Assembly: GCA_002419445.1 (NCBI GenBank) | Contig: DIGC01000063.1 | Location: forward strand, 1 to 8,333 | Length of the DNA: 8,333 bases | Direction: 5' to 3' | Origin: Caryophanales bacterium UBA5732 | GTDB taxonomy: Bacteria; Bacillota_I; Bacilli_A; Izemoplasmatales; Hujiaoplasmataceae | Shown: piece after piece, positions 1-5,507 of the stretch | How the letters are laid out: every line of letters begins with the position of its first letter | How positions within the stretch are numbered: the stretch's first letter is position 1 | Position numbers and translations under genes: made by a program | The notes under the pieces: generated by a model | Told to the model about the DNA's origin: nothing | What the model saw: only the letters and a program-made list of their open reading frames with translations | Database searches by the model: none

Positions 1-7
1 ATAAAAA

Positions 8-31
8 AAAGACTCATTTATCTGAGTCTTT
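8..31 (-). terminator. Rho-independent terminator of the TVP38-family gene
   Basis: A perfect 9-bp inverted repeat (AAAGACTCA / TGAGTCTTT) encloses a 6-base loop. On the minus strand it is followed by a run of T (the A-run at 3-10). The TGA stop codon of the membrane-protein gene (14-16) lies inside the stem. Confidence 0.85.
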
Positions 32-646
32 AAAAACCGAATTATTTTTCTTTTTCCCGAATTTAAAATAAATAATCCACGCACCTAACAGCGCAAAATA
101 CGCAAGCATCATCCAGAGGATATTTAAAGGATGACTTTGAATGTCAAAAACCGAACCTAAGAAGATTAGAAATAAGATGATTACTAACCTTGATGTAACT
201 GTTAAAAAGATATATTTTGAAACCTTCACTTTAGTAAGCGACAAAGCATAATTCAAAATTGATGAAGGTAAAAATGGATTAGATAAAAACATTAAAACCA
301 GCCAGATGTTTTTCCCTTCCACAATATTCAAAAACATTTTTCCGTATTTGTTTTCTTTAACTTTTTTCACAAAATAATCAGCTAAAGTAACTCTAATAAT
401 CATAAAGATCAAAAACATCCCTAGGAATGATCCTAACACTGATAATCCGATAGCTAGTAAAGTTCCGTTTAAAGCTCCAAAAGCTTGCGAAAAAACACTT
501 AGATTGAAAGCGACAATAACTGTTAAAGGTATTGTCGGTAAAACAGCTTCAATAAAAGGCAAAAGAACTCCAAATAGTGGAGCCAACCAAAGATTCTCTT
601 GTATTAACTGCCTAATAGCTTCGAGCCATTCATAAAAGAAGTTCAT
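14..646 (-). CDS. TVP38/TMEM64 (VTT-domain, DedA superfamily) integral membrane protein
   Basis: A polytopic membrane protein of about 210 residues. Hydrophobic segments lie at roughly 18-50, 58-88, 112-140, 144-168 and 174-194, and the C-terminus is short and basic. Two features match the VTT/TVP38 family: an early 'PFIEAVLPTIPLT' re-entrant-type segment with the family's acidic residue before prolines (about residues 30-42), and a later 'NPFLPSSILNYALSLTKVKVSKY' type segment (about 123-145). Family members act in the cytoplasmic membrane; lipid scrambling or transport is proposed for the superfamily, but the substrate here is unknown. I chose the ATG at 646 because AGGATAGG at 653-660 is 6 bases away. 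An in-frame TTG at 652 directly abuts that site and is too close. The gene lies just downstream of gapA and its terminator with no room for its own promoter between them, so read-through is likely. It ends in TGA. Confidence 0.82.
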   Translation of the reverse strand: MNFFYEWLEAIRQLIQENLWLAPLFGVLLPFIEAVLPTIPLTVIVAFNLSVFSQAFGALNGTLLAIGLSVLGSFLGMFLIFMIIRVTLADYFVKKVKENKYGKMFLNIVEGKNIWLVLMFLSNPFLPSSILNYALSLTKVKVSKYIFLTVTSRLVIILFLIFLGSVFDIQSHPLNILWMMLAYFALLGAWIIYFKFGKKKNNSVFKDSDK

Positions 647-652
647 ATTCAA

Positions 653-660
653 CCTATCCT
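653..660 (-). promoter_or_regulatory. Ribosome binding site deciding the TVP38-family start
   Basis: Minus-strand AGGATAGG lies 6 bases before the ATG at 646. It leaves no spacing for the in-frame TTG at 652, so it favours the shorter protein. Confidence 0.55.
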
Positions 661-670
661 AATCAAGAAA

Positions 671-693
671 AAAAGCATCCAATGGATGCTTTT
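671..693 (-). terminator. Rho-independent terminator of gapA
   Basis: A 10-bp perfect inverted repeat (AAAAGCATCC / GGATGCTTTT) has a 3-base centre, 8 bases after the gapA stop. It is followed on the minus strand by TTTTTTT-type sequence (A-run at 668-674). The stem core GCATCC/GGATGC is the same as in the ppa terminator at 8136-8158. Confidence 0.88.
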
Positions 694-701
694 AAAGTAT
701 C

Positions 702-1706
702 TTATTGAAGCGCAAATGCTTTTAAAGTTCTAATCATTTGAGATGTAAATGAATATTCATTATCATACCAAGTTAAAACTTTAACTAATTGTTTTCCATC
801 AACTGTCATTACTAGAGTAGATTGTGCATCGAACAATGTTCCGTAAGTAATTCCGATTGTATCTGATGAAACGATTGGATCTTCTGTATAACCAACTGTA
901 TCTGATTGAGCGTTCTTAACTGCTAAGTTAATTTCTTCAACAGTAACAGGTTTCTTTAATTCAACTACTAAGTCTACGATTGAACCAGTAATAACTGGAA
1001 CTCTTAACGCGATGCCATCTAATTTACCTTTTAATTGCGGTAAAACTAACCCTACTGCCGCTGCGGCACCAGTTGAAGTTGGAACGATATTGGCAGCTGC
1101 TGCTCTACCTCTTCTTGTATAAATACCTTTGTTGTGAGGTATATCCAATGTAACTTGGTCATTAGTATAAGCATGAACTGTAGTCATGAAACCTTTAACG
1201 ATACCAAAATTGTCATCTAAGATTTTAGCGATTGGCGCTAAACAGTTTGTTGTACATGATGCTGCACTGATAATTTTTTCATCCCCTGATAAACTTTCAT
1301 GGTTAACACCATAAACGATTGTTGGGATTTTTCCTTTAGCTGGTGCTGAGATAACTACTTTCTTAGCTCCGGCCTTAAGATGTTTTCCAGCGCCTTCTTC
1401 TGATACGAAGAAACCTGTACATTCTAAAACCACGTCAACACCTAATTTACCCCAAGGTAATAATTCTGGATCTCTTTGTGATAAAACAGGAATATGTTTT
1501 CCTTCGACAACGATGTCTGTGCCTTCAAAAGATACTTTCTTATCGTATCTTCCTTGAGAAGAGTCATATTTCAGTAGATATGCTAATTGTTCTGCATCCG
1601 TCAAATCATTTATTGCGACAATTTCAAAATCGCTATTGCCAAACATAACTCTAAATGCTAAACGTCCGATTCTCCCGAACCCATTAATTGCTACTTTTAC
1701 TGCCAT
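702..1706 (-). CDS. gapA: Glyceraldehyde-3-phosphate dehydrogenase, NAD-type
   Basis: Catalyses oxidative phosphorylation of glyceraldehyde 3-phosphate to 1,3-bisphosphoglycerate in cytoplasmic glycolysis. The full length of 334 residues is typical of the family. An N-terminal Rossmann fold carries INGFGRIGR (8-15). The active-site block SCTTNCLAP contains the nucleophile Cys151, and His178 in HAYT is the catalytic base. The phosphate-binding STGAAAAVGL block is at 211-220, and the C-terminal WYDNEYSF block at 313-320 is intact. Asp34 after the second beta strand and Pro190 in the IPH segment match the residues linked with NAD rather than NADP preference in Bacillus enzymes, so a glycolytic role is likely (inference). 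The ATG at 1706 has a full AGGAGG at 1717-1722, 10 bases upstream. It has its own promoter at 1743-1771 and its own terminator. No pgk or other glycolytic gene is adjacent. Confidence 0.97.
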   Translation of the reverse strand: MAVKVAINGFGRIGRLAFRVMFGNSDFEIVAINDLTDAEQLAYLLKYDSSQGRYDKKVSFEGTDIVVEGKHIPVLSQRDPELLPWGKLGVDVVLECTGFFVSEEGAGKHLKAGAKKVVISAPAKGKIPTIVYGVNHESLSGDEKIISAASCTTNCLAPIAKILDDNFGIVKGFMTTVHAYTNDQVTLDIPHNKGIYTRRGRAAAANIVPTSTGAAAAVGLVLPQLKGKLDGIALRVPVITGSIVDLVVELKKPVTVEEINLAVKNAQSDTVGYTEDPIVSSDTIGITYGTLFDAQSTLVMTVDGKQLVKVLTWYDNEYSFTSQMIRTLKAFALQ

Positions 1707-1742
1707 TTTTAATTTTCCTCCTAATTTATAGAATACTTCTTT

Positions 1743-1771
1743 ATTTTACTATAAAAACCATAATTTATCAA
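1743..1771 (-). promoter_or_regulatory. gapA promoter (sigma-A type)
   Basis: On the minus strand, TTGATA (1766-1771), a 17-base spacer and TAAAAT (1743-1748) form a near-consensus promoter. Transcription would start near 1736, giving a leader of about 30 bases with the AGGAGG ribosome binding site. Confidence 0.78.
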
Positions 1772-1781
1772 TAAACTATGC

Positions 1782-1800
1782 TTGAATAAAGCGTTTTCAA
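1782..1800 (-). promoter_or_regulatory. Possible CRE (CcpA-binding) site upstream of the gapA promoter
   Basis: The imperfect palindrome, read on the minus strand, contains TGAAAACGCTTTAT, which agrees with the CRE consensus TGWAANCGNTNWCA at 12 of 14 positions. The two misses are the final CA, although TTCA follows two bases later. It lies 10 bases upstream of the -35 box, with its centre about 56 bases before the predicted start. That position is like sites where CcpA activates in Bacillus (ackA, pta; from memory). No ccpA gene is visible here, so binding is inference. Confidence 0.4.
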
Positions 1801-1836
1801 TCATATTTATTATTTATAATCAGTTTTAGAAAAGAA

Positions 1837-1860
1837 AAAATGAAGATAACTCTCCATTTT
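1837..1860 (-). terminator. Rho-independent terminator of spx
   Basis: On the minus strand AAAATGGAGA / TCTTCATTTT forms a 10-bp stem (one G-U pair) with a GTTA loop, followed by TTCTTT-rich sequence (1831-1836 and beyond). The stem starts 6 bases after the spx stop codon. Confidence 0.82.
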
Positions 1861-1866
1861 CAAAAC

Positions 1867-2313
1867 TTAAATTTCTTTCTTCGCATTAGCCATTGCTTGT
1901 TTAATACAATTTTTGTACTCGCAATCGTCCTTACATTCGTCGCAAACAACAAATTTTCTAAACTCTCTGGGAATAAATGCTCGTATTTCATCTTCATTAT
2001 AACCCGTTTGCATAATCTGATCATTAATGATAATCGGTCTTTTTAAAATAGTAGGATTGTCAATGATAAAATTAGTTAACTCCGAAAACTTCATTTCTTC
2101 AGGTTCAAGGTTACTTTCTTTAAAGATTTTTGATCTGGTTGAGATAATATCTTCAAAGCCGTTTTCCGAATACTTTAACATATTGATAATGTCATTTCTT
2201 GTCAGCTTAATTCCAATAATGTTTTTTTCTCTGTAAGGAATGTTATTTGTGTCTAACCATTTCTTAGCTTTGCGGCAAGAGGAACAACTAGAACTTGTAT
2301 ATAATGTAATCAT
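1867..2313 (-). CDS. spx: Spx-family redox transcriptional regulator with a C-terminal four-cysteine tail
   Basis: An ArsC/Spx-fold protein of 148 residues. Spx binds the RNA polymerase alpha C-terminal domain and redirects transcription during thiol or disulfide stress. Diagnostic Spx features are the N-terminal CSSC redox switch (Cys10, Cys13) in TLYTSSSCSSCRKA, Gly52 (alpha-CTD contact in Bacillus Spx), ISTRSK with Arg60, and KRPIII with Arg92 followed by GYNEDEIR. Together these separate it from true arsenate reductases. The usual Spx is about 131 residues. Here the normal C-terminus is replaced after about residue 120 by a tail with Cys124, Cys127, Cys131 and Cys136 (CxxC-x3-C-x4-C) among acidic and basic residues, which suggests a metal site or an extra redox switch (inference). 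The ATG at 2313 follows GAGGT with 7 bases between. It is transcribed divergently from pepF from an extended -10 promoter and ends at its own hairpin. Confidence 0.93.
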   Translation of the reverse strand: MITLYTSSSCSSCRKAKKWLDTNNIPYREKNIIGIKLTRNDIINMLKYSENGFEDIISTRSKIFKESNLEPEEMKFSELTNFIIDNPTILKRPIIINDQIMQTGYNEDEIRAFIPREFRKFVVCDECKDDCEYKNCIKQAMANAKKEI

Positions 2314-2336
2314 AATCTCTACCTCACTTCTTAATA

Positions 2337-2345
2337 ATTATATCA
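2337..2345 (-). promoter_or_regulatory. spx promoter, extended -10
   Basis: Minus-strand TGATATAAT gives a perfect TATAAT at 2337-2342 preceded by the TGn extension. There is no good -35; CTTTAA or TTTAAA lies at the expected place. Transcription would start near 2330, about 17 bases before the start codon. Its -35 region meets that of the divergent pepF promoter. Confidence 0.72.
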
Positions 2346-2383
2346 TAAACTGTCGTATTTTAAAGAACTTTTTTTCAAATTAG

Positions 2384-2392
2384 TGATATAAT
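2384..2392 (+). promoter_or_regulatory. pepF promoter, extended -10
   Basis: TGATATAAT carries a perfect TATAAT at 2387-2392 with the TGn extension. The -35 region (around 2364-2369) is poor. A transcript would start near 2399, giving a leader of about 30 bases. Confidence 0.72.
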
Positions 2393-2412
2393 AAAACTAG
2401 CAAATTTACAGT

Positions 2413-2418
2413 GGAGGT
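2413..2418 (+). promoter_or_regulatory. pepF ribosome binding site, deciding the start
   Basis: GGAGGT is 10 bases before ATG at 2429. The in-frame GTG at 2411 overlaps this site, so it is part of the ribosome binding site and not a start codon. Confidence 0.8.
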
Positions 2419-2428
2419 AAACAAATAT

Positions 2429-4192
2429 ATGAAATGGGATTTAACTTATCTTTTTAAAAACCTTGAGGAGTTTGAACAAGGTTATGAATCATCAATAAAA
2501 TTAATTGATCGACTTGCCACATATAAAGGCAAACTTAATCAATTTTCTAGTTTTAAGGAATTCTTTTTACTACAAAAAGAGTTTGAACAAATTGGACTAA
2601 AAACTTATCAATATTCTTCACTTCTAAGCGACTTAAATAAAAAAGACTCAGAAAATTCAGCCCGTCTGCAAAAAGTTCAAATCGTTTTTGCTAGACTCCA
2701 ACAAGCTTTATCTTTTGAAGAACCGGAATTAATCTCTTTAGGAAAAGAAAAAGTAATTGGCTTTATTAATCAAGACAAAGCTTTGGAAGAATTCCGTTTT
2801 CCAATGGAAAAACTCTTTAAACGTCAAGAACATATTTTAGATGATAAGAGTGAAGCGTTATTAGCTAATTACTCGCAATTAGCTAATGCTGGAAAAGGAT
2901 TATATAGTTCCTTATCAGTAGCTGATATTGAGAGCCAAGATGTAATGCTGGATAATCAAGAAATTGTTACGATAACAAATTCTAATTACCGTGCCTTTAT
3001 TCAAAAAAGCAACTCTGCTAAAGAAAGAAAAGAGATCTTTGAATCGGTATTTTCTTATTATGATGTTCATAAAAACACTTATGCTTCGATCTATAAAACC
3101 GTACTTGATGCCGACTATGCTCAAGTGAAGATTAGAAATTACGCTTCTTCTTTAGAAAGTTATTTATTCAATAATAATATCCCAACAGACGTTTATCACA
3201 ATTTGACTAAAGTGGCTAGAGAAAACACTCAAGCAATCAAAAAATATATTGCTTTAAGAAAAAACTTCTTGAAGTTAGATAAATATCATACCTATGACAG
3301 ATTCTTAGATTTAGTTAAAACCGATAAAGAATATGAATACAGTGAAGCGAAAGATTTATTCTTTAATTCGATTAAACATCTTCCTACTCACTTCCAAGAA
3401 AAAGCGAAAGATGTTCTTAAAGACGGTTTTGTTGATGTGATGGAACAACCTGGAAAGCGCACCGGTGCTTACTCAAGTTCAATGCCAAATCTTCATCCTT
3501 TCATTCTTTTAAACTATTCTAAAACCTTAGGAGATGTCTTTACAGTCGCTCATGAAGCCGGACATTCAATTCACTCTATGTATGCTAGTGAAACTCAACC
3601 ATCAACTTTACAAAACTACACAATCTTCGTCGCTGAAGTCGCTTCTACTTTCAATGAACATAACTTATTAGATTATATAATCAATGAATCAGAAGCTTCT
3701 AAAAACGAAAAAATCGCGCTTTTACAAAGAGCGATTGATGACATTTTAGCTACTTTTTATCGTCAAACTCTCTTTGCGATATATGAACTGGAAACTCATA
3801 AACTTGTTGAGTCTCAACAACCCATTACCGCAGATACCTTATCAAAAATTATGATTGATCTTTACAAAGAGTTTTATGATTTAGATATTACTAAAGAAGA
3901 AGTTAAACAATATGTTTGGGCTTATATTCCTCATTTATTCTATACTCCTTTCTATGTCTATCAATACGCAACGAGTTTCGCTGCTTCTTTAAAATTATAT
4001 GAAGATGTTAAGAATAAAAAAGCTGGTGCTTTTGATAACTATATCAACCTCTTAAAATCAGGCGGTTCAGATTATCCAGTCGTTCAACTTCAAAAAGCTG
4101 GAGTTGACTTAACAAAGGAAGACGCTTTTAAAGCCGTTGTTAATAGATTAAATGAATTAGTTAATGAATTAGAACTTGTTTTAAATTCTTAA
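2429..4192 (+). CDS. pepF: Oligoendopeptidase F (M3 family zinc metallopeptidase)
   Basis: A cytoplasmic zinc endopeptidase of the M3B family, which cleaves oligopeptides of moderate length and recycles peptides. At 587 residues it has the usual family size. The N-terminal two thirds are the helical cap, beginning with the typical MKWDLTYLF segment. The catalytic domain has VAHEAGHSIHS with zinc ligands His375 and His379 and the general base Glu376. The third ligand is Glu403 in FVAEVASTFNE. Further on, the HLFYTPFYVYQYATS block (about 502-516) is the conserved PepF substrate-binding region. The start at 2429 is set by GGAGGT at 2413-2418; a longer reading from GTG at 2411 would translate the ribosome binding site. 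There is no terminator after the gene. The next promoter (-35 inside the last codons) begins the trpS leader, so pepF transcripts may run into the T-box. It is divergent from spx. Confidence 0.95.
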   Translation: MKWDLTYLFKNLEEFEQGYESSIKLIDRLATYKGKLNQFSSFKEFFLLQKEFEQIGLKTYQYSSLLSDLNKKDSENSARLQKVQIVFARLQQALSFEEPELISLGKEKVIGFINQDKALEEFRFPMEKLFKRQEHILDDKSEALLANYSQLANAGKGLYSSLSVADIESQDVMLDNQEIVTITNSNYRAFIQKSNSAKERKEIFESVFSYYDVHKNTYASIYKTVLDADYAQVKIRNYASSLESYLFNNNIPTDVYHNLTKVARENTQAIKKYIALRKNFLKLDKYHTYDRFLDLVKTDKEYEYSEAKDLFFNSIKHLPTHFQEKAKDVLKDGFVDVMEQPGKRTGAYSSSMPNLHPFILLNYSKTLGDVFTVAHEAGHSIHSMYASETQPSTLQNYTIFVAEVASTFNEHNLLDYIINESEASKNEKIALLQRAIDDILATFYRQTLFAIYELETHKLVESQQPITADTLSKIMIDLYKEFYDLDITKEEVKQYVWAYIPHLFYTPFYVYQYATSFAASLKLYEDVKNKKAGAFDNYINLLKSGGSDYPVVQLQKAGVDLTKEDAFKAVVNRLNELVNELELVLNS

Positions 4193-4204
4193 ACATGATA
4201 TAAT
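4176..4204 (+). promoter_or_regulatory. Promoter of the trpS T-box transcript
   Basis: TTGTTT (4176-4181), a 17-base spacer and TATAAT (4199-4204), the latter with a TGA extension (4196-4198). The -35 lies within the end of pepF. Transcription would start near 4211, just before the conserved stem I of the T-box. Confidence 0.72.
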
Positions 4205-4210
4205 CACTAC

Positions 4211-4450
4211 GAAATCGATGATCTGGAAGAGTAATCAAAGTAAAGGATATCAAAAAGAGAAAAGACAAATTGGTGAAAGTCTTTGTATTCTATCTTGATG
4301 AATGGACCAGTGAGAGATACTAATAACATCCGCTTTATCTTAAGCGTTACAATAAGATGTGAGTGCTAGTTATTTAACTAGAACTAAGGTGGTACCACGG
4401 TTATTAATTTTAGTCGTCCTTTCTTTTATTTCATGAGAGGACGATTTTTT
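4211..4450 (+). ncRNA. T-box riboswitch (tRNA-Trp responsive) in the trpS leader
   Basis: A cis-acting leader that senses uncharged tRNA-Trp. The stem I base carries GGAAGAGTAA (about 4224-4233). A distal hairpin, AAAGAC (4261-4266) with GTCTTT (4279-4284), has TTGGTGAA in its loop. The specifier loop contains GAATGGACC with the codon TGG (Trp) at 4303-4305, matching the downstream synthetase. ACATC/GATGT (4326-4330, 4356-4360) encloses a CGCTT/AAGCG hairpin. The stem III hairpin is CTAGTT-ATTT-AACTAG (4366-4381). The 14-base T-box AAGGTGGTACCACG is at 4386-4399. AAGG (4386-4389) and ACG (4397-4399) can pair with CCTT (4418-4421) and CGT (4415-4417), leaving the 7-base bulge with TGGT for the tRNA acceptor end. 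This pairing excludes the terminator. Confidence 0.95.
4414..4450 (+). terminator. T-box regulated terminator
   Basis: TCGTCCTTTC (4414-4423) pairs with GAGAGGACGA (4435-4444) in a 10-bp stem with one G-U pair, and six T follow. Its left arm is shared with the antiterminator, which is the switch of the riboswitch. Confidence 0.92.
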
Positions 4451-4457
4451 ATTTATA

Positions 4458-4464
4458 AGGAGGT
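4458..4464 (+). promoter_or_regulatory. trpS ribosome binding site, deciding the start
   Basis: AGGAGGT lies 7 bases before ATG at 4472. An in-frame ATG at 4433 lies inside the terminator hairpin and has no such site. Confidence 0.85.
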
Positions 4465-4471
4465 TAAATTT

Positions 4472-5467
4472 ATGAAAAGAATCGTATCCGGCATTAAACC
4501 TACAGGAACCCTTACTTTAGGAAATTACATTGGAGCTATCAAACAATTTGTTAAACTCCAACAAGCAAGAAAAGAGGATGAATTCTTCTTGTTTATTGCT
4601 GACATGCACGCTATCACCACAAGACAAGTTCCTCAGGAGCTAAGAAAAAGAACTTTGGATATCGCGGCGATGTATTTAGCTTGCGGTTTAGAAAAAGATA
4701 GAACTGTTCTATTTATCCAATCAGAAATTGTAGAACATGTCGAACTAGGTTATATTCTTCAATCTAATACTTATATGGGCGAATTAGAAAGAATGACCCA
4801 GTTTAAAGATAAAATCGCTAAACAAGAATCATCAATTACTTCTTCTTTGTTTACCTATCCAGCCTTAATGGCTGCGGATATCTTGTTATATGACGCTGAT
4901 TATGTTCCTGTAGGCGAAGATCAAAAACAACATTTAGAATTAACGAGAGATATTGCCAATCGTTTTAACAACTTTTATGGTGATTTTTTCAAAGTTCCGG
5001 AACCGCTTATTCCTGAAGTTGGTTCTAGAATTATGGACCTGCAAGAACCTAATAAAAAAATGTCGAAATCAGATGAATTCGACAAGGGCTATATTTCTTT
5101 ATTTGATGACGAACAAGCTATCAGAAGAAAAATCAGATCTGCGGTAACCGATTCTTTAGCTAAAATCCAATTTGATCCCATTAACCAACCTGGTCTAGCT
5201 AACTTATTGACAATTTATGCGTCTGTCACAGATAAGACTATCGCTGAAGTCGTAAATATCTATCAAGATTCAACTTACCAAGACTTTAAAGAAGCTTTAG
5301 GTGAGGTCTTAGTTCAAACTTTAATCCCGATTCAACAGCGTTATCATGAACTAATCAATTCCGAGGAGTTGCAAAATATTCTTGACAAAGGCAGAGATCT
5401 TGCTAGTGAATATGCATTTAAAAAGATGAGAAAATGTAAAAAGAAAATCGGTTTAGGTCGAAAATAA
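4472..5467 (+). CDS. trpS: Tryptophanyl-tRNA synthetase
   Basis: A class Ic aminoacyl-tRNA synthetase that attaches tryptophan to tRNA-Trp in the cytoplasm. It has 331 residues, the usual bacterial size. The HIGH-equivalent TLGN (15-18) sits in the typical SGIKPTGTLTLGNYIGAIKQF start, FIADMHA is near 41-47, and MAADILLY holds Asp136, the likely partner of the tryptophan indole NH. VGEDQKQHLELTRDIA (about 147-162) and KKMSKS (195-200) are intact. The C-terminal helical anticodon-binding region ends in a lysine-rich tail. The start is ATG 4472 behind AGGAGGT; a reading from 4433 would begin inside the riboswitch terminator. It is controlled by the Trp T-box leader just upstream, so expression should rise when tRNA-Trp is uncharged. 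A strong hairpin follows the stop directly. Confidence 0.97.
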   Translation: MKRIVSGIKPTGTLTLGNYIGAIKQFVKLQQARKEDEFFLFIADMHAITTRQVPQELRKRTLDIAAMYLACGLEKDRTVLFIQSEIVEHVELGYILQSNTYMGELERMTQFKDKIAKQESSITSSLFTYPALMAADILLYDADYVPVGEDQKQHLELTRDIANRFNNFYGDFFKVPEPLIPEVGSRIMDLQEPNKKMSKSDEFDKGYISLFDDEQAIRRKIRSAVTDSLAKIQFDPINQPGLANLLTIYASVTDKTIAEVVNIYQDSTYQDFKEALGEVLVQTLIPIQQRYHELINSEELQNILDKGRDLASEYAFKKMRKCKKKIGLGRK

Positions 5468-5469
5468 AA

Positions 5470-5494
5470 ATCGCTCCTTTTTAAAGGGAGCGAT
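5470..5494. terminator. Bidirectional terminator between trpS and the MFS gene
   Basis: ATCGCTCCTTTT / AAAGGGAGCGAT forms a 12-bp stem (one G-U pair) with T-rich tails on both strands: ATTTTTA on plus after 5494, and TTTTTATTTT on minus before 5470. It starts 3 bases after the trpS stop and lies 14 bases past the stop of the convergent MFS gene. Confidence 0.9.
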
Positions 5495-5507
5495 ATTTTT
5501 ATATACT

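Noticed and set aside
1840..2236. Two short plus-strand open frames (1840-2046 and 2027-2236)
   Set aside because: They lie antisense to spx, have no ribosome binding site and no recognisable domain, while the opposite frame is a clear Spx.
1867..2313. Arsenate reductase (ArsC) as the function of the spx gene
   Set aside because: The CxxC switch, Gly52, the ISTRSK segment and RPIII...GYNEDEIR are Spx features, and no ars genes are nearby.
2411..2428. GTG start for pepF
   Set aside because: The GTG overlaps the GGAGGT ribosome binding site of the ATG at 2429.
2915..3124. Minus-strand open frame inside pepF
   Set aside because: Antisense to a well-conserved coding stretch of pepF, with no start signal.
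4433..4471. Upstream in-frame ATG start for trpS
   Set aside because: It sits within the T-box terminator stem and lacks a ribosome binding site; the ATG at 4472 has a strong one.
4953..5147. Second plus-strand open frame inside trpS
   Set aside because: It overlaps the KMSKS region of trpS in another frame and resembles no protein.
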